The notes beneath the pieces are model-generated. The model did not search any database, was not told where the DNA came from, and saw only the letters and a program-made list of their open reading frames with translations. A DNA stretch of 13,038 nucleotides from Flavobacteriales bacterium (GTDB lineage Bacteria > Bacteroidota > Bacteroidia > Flavobacteriales_E > Vicingaceae), in contig NVVI01000002.1 of assembly GCA_002402165.1 (NCBI GenBank), positions 27,462 to 40,499 on the forward strand, read 5' to 3'. Position 1 is the first letter of the stretch. Each line of letters opens with the position of its first letter. Shown here in pieces: positions 1-9,400 of this stretch. Both the position numbers and the translations under genes were made by a program.

Positions 1-3000
1 ATAAATTCAAGCAATTTATTCACGGATTTCCTGTAGAAGATGGTGTCTTTTATATTCATGCAAAAAATGGATACATTATTTCTGCCAATGGTGAATATTA
101 CCCAATAACTAACTTAAGCTCTACATCTGTTAGTATTTCTCCTGCAAGAGCTATCGAAATAGGAAAAAAATCAATTACTAATTCTAAAGAAAGTTTTAAT
201 GATAAAGTTACTACTCGCCCTATTAAAGTAATTGTGTCAGATAAAAATGGTGCTTATTCTCTTGCGTATAAAACAGATATTTATTCTCAGCACCCGCTAG
301 TGAGAAAGTACATTTATGTTGATGCGTCTACTGGAAAGATTATTAAAGAAAAAAATAGAATCCATAATGCCGATGTTGTTGGTGTTGGAGTTACTAAATA
401 TAGCGGAACAAGAGCAATTACTGCTGACAGCATAGGTGTAGGCTCATACATTCTTAAAGATAATGGACGAAACGTTTATACTAGAGATTTAAACGAAGCA
501 TACTTTTCAGCAAGTGCCGTAGATTTTACTGACACTGATAATATTTGGAACAACATTAACGCACAACAAGATGAAGTTGCATCTGATGCTCATTGGGCTG
601 CTGAAAGTTTCTATGATTATTTTTTAACTACATTCGGCATAAACAGTTATGACAATGCAGGATCTCCTCTCAACACATATGTTCATTATGGTGTAAATTA
701 TGACAATGTTTTTTGGGACGGAACCAGCGTTAGTTGTGGTGATGGAAATGGCACAACTAATAACCCACATACTGCTTTAGATGTAATTTCGCACGAATTT
801 TCTCACGGAATAATCGAAAATACTTCGAACCTTCTTGGTTCGTACGAATCAGGATCACTTTCAGAATCTTATTGTGATATATTTGGAACAGCAATAGAGT
901 TTTATGCTAAACCAGGGTCTGCCAATTATACTTTTGCAGAAAACGTATCTATTACTGGAACTCCTATTAGGAGTTTATCAAACCCTAATACTTATGGCCA
1001 TCCCGACACATATTTAGGAACTAATTGGGCTACTGGCCCTGCTGATAATGGTGGAATTCATACCAATAATGGAGTTCAGAATTTCTGGTTTTACTTACTA
1101 ACCAATGGCGGATCTGGAACAAATGATATTGGAGATTCATACTCTGTTACAGGTATCGGAATGGCAAACGCAGTTAGTATTGCATATAGAACTTTAACAG
1201 TTTATTTAACTTCAAATTCTCAATATACTGATGCCAGAACTTTTTCTATTCAAGCCGCAGTAGATTTATACGGGGCTTGCTCTGCAGAAGCAGTAGCAAC
1301 ACAAGATGCGTGGTATGCTGTTGGAATAGGAACTTCTTCTTCCAACTCGCCAGTTGTAGCTGGGTTTTCTTCTGATGTTCAGTTTTCTTGTTCAGTACCT
1401 ACAACTGTTAATTTTATAGATTTAAGTCAAAATGCTACAATATCTTATAAATGGTATTTTGGTGATGGAGATAGTAGTTCTGTTGCTAATCCTTCTCACC
1501 CTTATAGTGCTGCTGGGGTTTACACAGTAACATTAATTGTAGAAGGCATTGGTTCTTGTGGAACCCAAGCAGATACATTAATTCAAACAAATTATATTAC
1601 AATAACCAATGGAGGAGGCCCTGTTACTGCTAGTTGTTCTCCTATTACTACAGGAGCTGGTACCGTTGGTATGGGAATTTTTAATTTTACATTAAATACC
1701 ATTAACAATTCCACTGCACTAGGGGGGCTTGACAGTTATCAAGATTATTCTTGTTCTCAATCAACAACCCTTACTGAAGGAAATTTTTATAACATTAATA
1801 TTACAACGGGAATAACTTATAATGAAAATGTTATTGTATGGATTGATTTTGATAATGATGGAACTTTTGCTCCTATTGCCGAAAAAGTTTTTGAAAGCAG
1901 TAACATTTTGCAAAACCACTCAGGATCGATTATTATTCCTGCAGGAGCTATATTAAGCACTCCTTTAAGAGTAAGAGTTTCTTCAGATTATTATGCGAAC
2001 ACTGTTGGTCCATGTACAAATTCCCAATACGGACAACATGAAGACTATACTGTTACTATTATCCCTAACACCAACCCTCCAGTAGTTGACTTTGCAGCTG
2101 ACAACGTTGTTGTAAATATAAGTCAAACGGTAAACTTTACAGATTTATCTCAAAATGTTCCTACTTCTTGGAACTGGACTTTTAGTGGAGCAACCCCTTC
2201 GTCATCTGTACAACAAAACCCATCTGTTTCTTATGCAGCAATAGGAACCTATCCAGTTACGTTAGTAGCTTCTAATGCATTTGGTGCTGATTCTTTAACA
2301 AAAACTGCATATATAAGTGTTGTTAATCAGTTTAACATGTGTGTTGGTATTGATTCTACTAACGCAACGTCAGGGTTGTTGTTTGATTCTGGTGGTTCTA
2401 TTGGTAATTACAGTAATAATGAAAATTGTTCTTTTTTAATAAATCCAGGCTGTGCAATTGATGTTACGCTAACATTTAGCTCTATTAATATGGAAAGTTG
2501 CTGTGACCGTATTAGGGTTTATGATGGGATTGATGCAACCGGAACACTGCTGTTGACAGCCACAGGATCGACTATTCCAGGACCTGTTACTGCTTCTTCA
2601 GGTTCCATGTTCATCACTTTTACATCAGATGGTTCGGTAGTTTATTCAGGTTTTGATGCATCTTGGAATTCAACTGTACCAACATCTCCTCCTGTTGCCA
2701 ATTTTTCAATATCCAACAGTAATCCTCCGCTAAATACTGTAGTTAATTTTACTGATTTATCAACAAATTATCCCGGTGCATGGAGTTGGGATTTTGGAGA
2801 TGGGAACTTTTCTTCTTCTCAAAATCCATCACACGCTTATATGGTTCCAGGAACTTATTCAGTTCAACTAATCGCTGATAATTGTTTCGCATTGGATACA
2901 ATATCTTACAACCTTACTGTACAAGATTCTGCATTCATTTCTGTTTCTCCTAACCCATTATTGGCAACAAGTCTTTGTGGAGACTCAATAACAGAACAAA

Positions 3001-6000
3001 TTACTATATATAACTCAGGGAATGGAGATCTTGTCACCTCAATTTCAGGAGCAAGTAGTAATAATGTTAACAGTGATTTTTATGATGGTTTTGAAAGTGG
3101 CACTCTTGCTAATTGGACAATGGAAGCTGGAGCTTATACTAAGCAAATAACATCTTCCAACCCTGGTGCAGGAACATACTCATTAGAATTTATTAATGGA
3201 GCTGGTGCTCATCTCGATGGTATTAGTGCAGCATTCAGTAATGCAACCCCGAATGAAATAAGTTTTAAAGTTAAGAATTCATCAACAACGGAAATTGGGT
3301 CAATGATAGTGATTGGAGACAACCCTGCAACACTCAATGATGGTTTATTTTATATGTATATGAGTAACAATGCCACTTTTTACGTAAACGGGATAGCTAA
3401 CGTTGCTAGTTATTCTGCAAACCAATGGGTAACTCTAGAGTTAAAAAATATTGATTGGACTTCAAAAGTATTTGATTTGTATGTAGATGGCTCATTAATT
3501 ATTTCTTCATTAACATTTCAAAATACAGGGATTTCTCAAATAAATAAAGTTCATCTTTATGCTTGGTCGAGTACAAGCACATGCTCTTTTGATGAGATAA
3601 CAATTGGAGGTGTTCCATCCCCAAGTTGGATAACAACAAGTACTGACACTCTGAACACGGCAATAGGTGATTCTTCAATATTTTTTGTGACACTTTATTC
3701 AGCAGGTTTAAACGCAGGAACTTATTCCTCGAACATTGTACTTACGTCAAACGATCCATTAAGCCCTTTTGATACCATTCCTGTTTCATTTACTGTTATA
3801 GGTGCTCCTGAAATAGGCTTCTCTGCTTCCTGCCTAAACTTTGGGTCTATAATGGAAAACACTACTGCAACCGATTCAGTAACTATCTATAACAATGGGT
3901 GTGATACTCTTTATGTTACAAACATTAGCTCAACATTAGCTGAATACAGTCCAAATGTAACTACCTTAATCATTTTACCTGGAGATTCAGGGAATGTAGT
4001 AGTTACTTTTGCTCCAACTAGCATAGGAAGTTTTAATTCAACTTTAAACATCTTTAATAGTGATGTAGATACAACTATTTGCTTAACCGGATCTGCAACT
4101 GGCGCCCCTATCATATCTGTTAATCCTACATCAATTAATGTAAACTTATTTGCATGTCAAGATTCTGTCACTATTCCTGTTACAGTTTATAATACTGGGC
4201 AAGGTCCATTATATTCTTCCATTAGTGTTAGTAGTTCCTCTTCAGGAAGTGGAGGTGCTTTTTATGATGGTTTTGAAAGTGGAAATTTAAGCACTTGGCT
4301 TTCTGGAGGAGGAAGTTATACAAATATTGTAACAACATCAGCTCCAGCTAATGGTACTTATTCCTTGAGTATGACTGGTGGGGCATCTACCCATTATAAC
4401 GGAATATACCATTCATTTGGTCCTGCTGCAGTAAGCACTTTAAGCTATAAAGTTAAAACTCAAGGTGGTGGCATTACGGGATTAGTTGTTATAGGAGATA
4501 ATAATATTACTAGTGATAATGGAATGGCTATGACTTATTTTAGTGGCAATACCTTTTATTTTTACACCCCTTCCACAGGAAGCATTACTACAACTATAAA
4601 TCCTAACCAATGGTATCAAGTTGAATTTAAAAATATTGATTATAGTGCTAAAACATTCGATTATTATTTTGATGGAGCATTACTTAGTACAAGTGTTCAA
4701 TTTAGAAGCATTACTATAAATAGCCTGTCTAGAATTCATCTTTATGGATGGGACTCTGGACTAACATCATTTTATGATGAAATAACTATTGGGGGAATTC
4801 CAGCTCCTAATTGGATAATTACAAGTACTGATACTCTGAACACAGCAATAAGTGATTCTTCAATATTTTTTGTGACACTTTATTCTGCTGGTTTAAATGG
4901 TGGAACACATTACGCTGATATTACCATTAACTCAAACGACCCAGTAACCCCACAAATAATGATAACATGTACCTTAAATGTTAGCTTCGATCCATGTGCC
5001 GATTTCACCTATAATATTCCTAACATTTGTAGCGGGCAAGTTGATTTTACTGATATAACAACGAACAATCCAACTACTTGGAGTTGGACATTTGGTGATG
5101 GGAGCTCCTCAAGCGCCCAAAATCCATCATACACTTATGCTGGAGCAGGAAGTTACACAGTTGAACTTATTGCTTGTAATGGAACATCTTGTGATACTGT
5201 AAGTTATGTGGTAACCATTTCAAATACAAATGGTCCAATAGCTGCTTTTTGTTCACCAATTACCACTACTGCTGGTACTGTTGGAATGGGAGTTTATAAT
5301 GTTAGTTTTAATTCGATAAATAACACCACAAATGGTGGTACGGACAGCTATCAAGACTATACTTGTGGGGTTTCTACAACAGTAACAGAAGGAAATTCCT
5401 ATGCCATAAACGTTACTACTGGGAGTGGATATGGCGAAGATGTTCGGGTGTGGATTGATTTTGACAATGATGGTCAATTTAACATGACAAATGAATTAGT
5501 ATTTGTATCAGATAATATTTTGCAAAATCATTCAGGTAGCGTAGCAATTCCTACCGGATTGTTAATTGGCACACCTTTAAGAATGAGGGTGATTTCTGAC
5601 TATGAAAGTAACAGCATTACAACTTCTTGTTATACCCCAGCGTATGGACAATGTGAAGATTATACTGTTTTAATTCAATCTAACAACCAGCCACCAATTG
5701 CTAATTTTAGCTATAATATATTAAACCAATGTCAAGGAGTTATTCAGTTTACAGATATATCCACAAATTTCCCTACAAGTTGGTTCTGGAATTTTGATGA
5801 TGGAACCACTTCTACTAACCAAAACCCTTTTCATACATACACATCTGCAGGCTTGTATAATGTGACGCTAACTGCCACTAATTCTTTCGGTTCTGATGTA
5901 TACAATCAGCAAATAATCATAAACTCTTTAAACGCATCTATCGATATATTAAGCACTACCCTCATTAATCAGCCTATTAATTTTAATGCCAATGCGCCAG

Positions 6001-6428
6001 GTGCTATCTCATGGAGTTGGGATTTTGGAGATGGATATCTTGCGAATATACAATCGCCAACACACACATATATCAATGTGGGACAATATGTTGTTACACT
6101 AATTGTAACTAATGGTGCTGGCTGTACTTCTACCGCATATGATACCATCAACATATTTCCAGTATCCATTGATGAGCACGATAGTTACTTTATGATTTTT
6201 CCAAATCCAAATAATGGAACCCTTTATATTGTAAATAAAACAAGTGAAAACATTAGCTCTATAAACATCATTAGTGCTTTAGGTAAACTTGTTTTTAGCT
6301 TTAACAACAATGAAAATTACTTTAATTCTCAAAAAATAGAATTAAACGAAGTTTCTACAGGGGTTTATTTTGTGAAAATTTTATATGAGGATAATAACCT
6401 GATTAGTAGAAAATTTTTAATAAAATAG
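1..6428 (+). CDS. Giant secreted M4 (thermolysin-family) metallopeptidase with PKD/GEVED/CUB/lectin modules and T9SS type A sorting domain, 5'-truncated
   Basis: This is a zinc endopeptidase, predicted to be exported by Sec and then the T9SS to the surface or medium. The frame is open from nt 3, so the true start and signal peptide lie upstream; the GTG at 234 is internal. Residues below count from nt 3. Residues 1-115 are the end of an FTP propeptide (HGFPVEDG...YIISANGEYYP) and a PepSY domain. The catalytic domain has HEFSH (264-268, nt 792-806), the third zinc ligand E288 in SESYCDIFG, and the active-site His in DNGGIH (nt 1059). The thermolysin Arg203 equivalent is kept (IRSLSNP), but the Tyr157 position is Gly. 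Downstream modules (nt, approximate) are PKD 1356-1610, GEVED 1620-2070, PKD 2070-2325, CUB 2326-2675, PKD 2680-2925, Ig-like with inserted lectin-like domain 2926-3800, HYDIN/ASPM-like Ig 3801-4100, a second Ig/lectin 4101-4985, PKD 4986-5230, GEVED 5230-5690, and PKD 5691-5925 and 5926-6157. The T9SS type A domain is 6158-6425 (IFPNPNNGTLYI ... STGVYFVKI). Family and sorting class are secure; the substrate is unknown. Confidence 0.95.
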   Translation, partial: KFKQFIHGFPVEDGVFYIHAKNGYIISANGEYYPITNLSSTSVSISPARAIEIGKKSITNSKESFNDKVTTRPIKVIVSDKNGAYSLAYKTDIYSQHPLVRKYIYVDASTGKIIKEKNRIHNADVVGVGVTKYSGTRAITADSIGVGSYILKDNGRNVYTRDLNEAYFSASAVDFTDTDNIWNNINAQQDEVASDAHWAAESFYDYFLTTFGINSYDNAGSPLNTYVHYGVNYDNVFWDGTSVSCGDGNGTTNNPHTALDVISHEFSHGIIENTSNLLGSYESGSLSESYCDIFGTAIEFYAKPGSANYTFAENVSITGTPIRSLSNPNTYGHPDTYLGTNWATGPADNGGIHTNNGVQNFWFYLLTNGGSGTNDIGDSYSVTGIGMANAVSIAYRTLTVYLTSNSQYTDARTFSIQAAVDLYGACSAEAVATQDAWYAVGIGTSSSNSPVVAGFSSDVQFSCSVPTTVNFIDLSQNATISYKWYFGDGDSSSVANPSHPYSAAGVYTVTLIVEGIGSCGTQADTLIQTNYITITNGGGPVTASCSPITTGAGTVGMGIFNFTLNTINNSTALGGLDSYQDYSCSQSTTLTEGNFYNINITTGITYNENVIVWIDFDNDGTFAPIAEKVFESSNILQNHSGSIIIPAGAILSTPLRVRVSSDYYANTVGPCTNSQYGQHEDYTVTIIPNTNPPVVDFAADNVVVNISQTVNFTDLSQNVPTSWNWTFSGATPSSSVQQNPSVSYAAIGTYPVTLVASNAFGADSLTKTAYISVVNQFNMCVGIDSTNATSGLLFDSGGSIGNYSNNENCSFLINPGCAIDVTLTFSSINMESCCDRIRVYDGIDATGTLLLTATGSTIPGPVTASSGSMFITFTSDGSVVYSGFDASWNSTVPTSPPVANFSISNSNPPLNTVVNFTDLSTNYPGAWSWDFGDGNFSSSQNPSHAYMVPGTYSVQLIADNCFALDTISYNLTVQDSAFISVSPNPLLATSLCGDSITEQITIYNSGNGDLVTSISGASSNNVNSDFYDGFESGTLANWTMEAGAYTKQITSSNPGAGTYSLEFINGAGAHLDGISAAFSNATPNEISFKVKNSSTTEIGSMIVIGDNPATLNDGLFYMYMSNNATFYVNGIANVASYSANQWVTLELKNIDWTSKVFDLYVDGSLIISSLTFQNTGISQINKVHLYAWSSTSTCSFDEITIGGVPSPSWITTSTDTLNTAIGDSSIFFVTLYSAGLNAGTYSSNIVLTSNDPLSPFDTIPVSFTVIGAPEIGFSASCLNFGSIMENTTATDSVTIYNNGCDTLYVTNISSTLAEYSPNVTTLIILPGDSGNVVVTFAPTSIGSFNSTLNIFNSDVDTTICLTGSATGAPIISVNPTSINVNLFACQDSVTIPVTVYNTGQGPLYSSISVSSSSSGSGGAFYDGFESGNLSTWLSGGGSYTNIVTTSAPANGTYSLSMTGGASTHYNGIYHSFGPAAVSTLSYKVKTQGGGITGLVVIGDNNITSDNGMAMTYFSGNTFYFYTPSTGSITTTINPNQWYQVEFKNIDYSAKTFDYYFDGALLSTSVQFRSITINSLSRIHLYGWDSGLTSFYDEITIGGIPAPNWIITSTDTLNTAISDSSIFFVTLYSAGLNGGTHYADITINSNDPVTPQIMITCTLNVSFDPCADFTYNIPNICSGQVDFTDITTNNPTTWSWTFGDGSSSSAQNPSYTYAGAGSYTVELIACNGTSCDTVSYVVTISNTNGPIAAFCSPITTTAGTVGMGVYNVSFNSINNTTNGGTDSYQDYTCGVSTTVTEGNSYAINVTTGSGYGEDVRVWIDFDNDGQFNMTNELVFVSDNILQNHSGSVAIPTGLLIGTPLRMRVISDYESNSITTSCYTPAYGQCEDYTVLIQSNNQPPIANFSYNILNQCQGVIQFTDISTNFPTSWFWNFDDGTTSTNQNPFHTYTSAGLYNVTLTATNSFGSDVYNQQIIINSLNASIDILSTTLINQPINFNANAPGAISWSWDFGDGYLANIQSPTHTYINVGQYVVTLIVTNGAGCTSTAYDTINIFPVSIDEHDSYFMIFPNPNNGTLYIVNKTSENISSINIISALGKLVFSFNNNENYFNSQKIELNEVSTGVYFVKILYEDNNLISRKFLIK
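1620..2070 (+). repeat. GEVED domain coding module, copy 1 (copy 2 at 5230-5690)
   Basis: This stretch encodes a GEVED-type extracellular domain: CSPITTGAGTVGMG, DSYQDYSC, then a DxDxDG calcium-type loop (WIDFDNDGTF, nt 1839 onward), NILQNHSGS, and the family's closing motif as YGQHEDYTVTI. Copy 2 at 5230-5690 is clearly similar along its whole length at the protein level (YGQCEDYTVLI at the end). Each copy is sandwiched between PKD domains, which suggests that a PKD-GEVED-PKD block was duplicated within the gene. Confidence 0.85.
3636..3712 (+). repeat. Direct repeat, first copy (partner at 4821-4897)
   Basis: This 77-nt segment matches 4821-4897 with 5 mismatches by hand alignment, including an identical run of about 34 nt. 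It encodes the second half of an Ig-like domain (TSTDTLNTAIGDSSIFFVTL, then YSAGLN) just after the inserted lectin-like domain. The two copies are 1185 nt apart, exactly 395 codons. The rest of the two 395-codon modules is much less similar, so this tract may have been homogenised by gene conversion. Confidence 0.85.
4821..4897 (+). repeat. Direct repeat, second copy (partner at 3636-3712)
   Basis: This is the second copy of the 77-nt near-identical tract, encoding TSTDTLNTAISDSSIFFVTL and then YSAGLN. The upstream ends of the same two modules also share an identical 24-nt stretch encoding FYDGFESG, at 3077-3100 and 4259-4282. Confidence 0.85.
5230..5690 (+). repeat. GEVED domain coding module, copy 2
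   Basis: This stretch encodes CSPITTTAGTVGMG, DSYQDYTC, WIDFDNDGQF (DxDxDG loop near nt 5457), NILQNHSGS and YGQCEDYTVLI. It has the same order and nearly the same spacing as copy 1, about 3.6 kb upstream in the same gene. Confidence 0.85.
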
Positions 6429-6440
6429 TTTTATAGCTAA

Positions 6441-6446
6441 ATGTGA
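6441..6446 (+). promoter_or_regulatory. ATG-TGA mini-ORF overlapping the GTG start of the surface-protein gene
   Basis: The bases ATGTGA contain an ATG directly followed by a stop in its own frame, and the GTG in the middle is the only start that gives the signal peptide. No Shine-Dalgarno sequence precedes it, as is usual in this phylum. This site fixes the gene start at GTG unless the base calls are wrong. Confidence 0.6.
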
Positions 6447-9400
6447 AAAAACACTTTAAACACATAGTAATTATCCTATTACTTTTCGCATCGGGAAGTA
6501 TTAGTGCTTCTCATTTAATGGGTGGAGAAATAACATGGGAATGTATGGGAAACGGAACCTATATTTTTTCCATGAAATTATATAGGGATTGTAATGGATG
6601 GGATGACCCTTCACTTGTTGGCCCTATTAACATGGAAGTTCATAATCATGCAACAATTACTGGCATTTCGATGAACTTAACTGCTCGAAATGATATCTCT
6701 CCTCAATGTACTGGAGGAGGCCCTTCAATAACTTGTGTTGGTGGAGGAAATGGGGCTGTTGAAGAATTTGTTTACAATTCTGCACCAATAACTATATCTG
6801 GAACTCCTCCTGCCCAAGGGTGGGTTTTTACTTATGACAATTTTGCAAGAAACGGAGCTATAACCAATCTAGTTAGTCCTAGCTCTAGGGGGTTTACATT
6901 AAGGGCTAAAATGTTTGCCTATAGTGGCCTAAACACTAGTCCGTGCTTTGATTCATCTCCAAGTTTTTCAACCAAACCATCAACCATTGTTTGTGCTGGA
7001 GTTCCTTTCACTTATAATCAATTGGCTTTTGATAAAGATGGTGACTCTTTAGTCTATTCTTGGGCTCAGCCTTTAGATGATTTTTCTGGAGCATTTACCT
7101 CAACAAATCCTGTTGCAATTCCTTTTTCTGGCACTTACACATTTAACAGCCCTTATCCAAACACCACACATAATGCATCAAATGTTCCTGCAACACTTGA
7201 TGCTAATACTGGAGAAATTAATTTTACATCATTTACTCAAGGAAATTTTGTTAACTGTATAAAAGTATCTTCCTATAAATGCGGGGTACTTGTGGCTGAA
7301 GTTTTTCGTGAAATCCAAGTAATAATTCTTTCTTGTCCAGCAAATGCACCACCGACAACTAACTTTCCATTTTTAGACCCCTCTGGAAACCCTTCTTTTA
7401 ATGACACTGTTATAGCTGGGGAGTTAATAAATTTCAAATATTGTGGTTATGATACTCCTGGCCAACTAATTACAATGACTGTAATTGGTGATCAATTTGG
7501 AACAAACTATGCCAATCCAAATGCAGGATGTCAAAACCCACCTTGTGCAATTTTAGGTCCTCCGCCTCTTCCTTCTATTAGTGGATTTGACTCTGTTTGC
7601 ATATTTTTTCAATGGCAAACTGCTTGTAGTCATTTACAATCTTCTGGAGGATGTGCCGCTACATCAAGTACTTATCAATTTCTTTTTACCATTCAAGATG
7701 ATGCTTGCCCCACAGCTGGACTTAATATCGGAACAGTTTCTATAACTATTATTCCTCCTGAACCAATTGAATCACCAGAAATTCATTGTGTATCGGTTAT
7801 TCCAAATGGGGATGTTATATTAACTTGGGATACCCCCATAGATACTGTTTCAGGGTTTAATGATTATGAAATTTTCCATTCATCCAACCCTACTGGCCCA
7901 TTCACTTCTATAGCTACTATTGGAAATTATAACCAAACCACATATACCCATATTGGTGCTAATGGTAATTCTGCTCCACAATATTATTATATCCAAAGCT
8001 TAGGTTGTGCTGAAGGAACTGCCGCAGCTGTTATTGATACTGCTTCTTCTATCTTTTTAACGGCTACAGCTACTGGCAACATTGCCACATTGAATTGGAA
8101 CCCAATATACAACCCGTTATTATCTTCATCGTCAACATGGTATCGAGTTTATAGAGAACAACCTATAGGTACATGGACGCTTATAGATTCTACTCAATCA
8201 CTAACCTATGTTGATACACTAAACTTATGTGATTCTTTAATTAGCTATAGAGTAGAAATAGACGATAACTTACCCTGTACTTCAATGTCTTCAATTGATA
8301 CTGTCTCTATAAGTGGCGGTGCAGCTAACTTAGCTGATTTTTCATTTATAGGTACTTGTATTGGAGATTCTATATACTTTACTTTTATAAACCTAAGTGG
8401 TAATGTTATTCCCAATTATTACTGGGATTTTGGAGATGGTGATACTAGCAACCTTGTTAATCCAGTTCATTTTTATGGTTCCGCGGGGAATTTTACAGTG
8501 TCTTTAAATGTAAGTACATCCTCTAATTGTCAAGATAGTGTTTCCCAGGTGGTGACTATTAACCCAATACCAACTTTAACAGTTAGCCCAGATACTATTA
8601 TTTGCCAAAATACTGCTGTACAACTAAATGGCACAGGTGGAAATAGTTATTTATGGTCTCCGGGAGGAAGCCTCAATGATGATACTATTAATAATCCTAT
8701 TGCCAATCCCACGAGTACAACTAATTATATATTATTAGTTACTGATACTAATGGTTGTCAAAATACTGATTCTGTTTTAGTAAGCTTATTTACTATTCCA
8801 ATTTTTACAGCTGGAAATGATACTGCAATATGCTTAAATGACAGTGTTCAATTAAATGCGAGTGGTGGATTGACTTATAGCTGGACACCAAATATTTCAC
8901 TTAGTAATGATACCATAGCTAACCCTTGGGCATTCCCTACTGTTACAACAACATACATTGCTACCATCATGGATTCTAACTTGTGCAGTTATGTTGACTC
9001 GGTAACAATAACAATAAATCCATTACCTATTTTAGTTACAACTGATACCGCTATTTGTATAAATGATACTGTTCAAATTTTTGTTTCTGGGGCATCACAA
9101 TACTTGTGGACTCCGTCTTCTACGTTAAATGATTCTACAGTTTTTAATCCTTTAGCATTTCCTCTTACAACTACGACTTACTCAGTCAATGGTATTGATA
9201 CAAATGGGTGTTCTAATACTGAGACACTAACCGTTACCGTTAACCCTCTTCCTATTGTTGATGCAGGACTGGATACCACTGTTTGTAATGGAACTTCTTT
9301 AACTTTAGGAGGAAACCCTACTGGCTCTTTTGGTTCTTCCTATAATTGGTCACCTTCTGCATCATTAAATGATGATACCTTAGCTAACCCTATTGCTACG

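Noticed and set aside
234..236. GTG at 234 as the start of the M4 peptidase gene
   Set aside because: The frame is open from nt 3 and the upstream codons encode clear FTP/PepSY propeptide sequence, so this is an internal Val codon; the start lies outside the window.
3499..6169. Short - strand open frames (3499-3693, 3911-4114, 5253-5477, 5969-6169) inside the M4 gene
   Set aside because: They are antisense shadows of conserved PKD, GEVED and Ig-like coding sequence, with low-complexity or unfamiliar translations.
6420..6434. Hairpin ATAAAA-TAG-TTTTAT around the stop of the M4 gene
   Set aside because: The stem is 6 A-T pairs with a 3-nt loop, too weak to call a terminator, and such stems are expected by chance in DNA this AT-rich. 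The similar placement of the stop in the 12081-12101 hairpin is probably coincidence.
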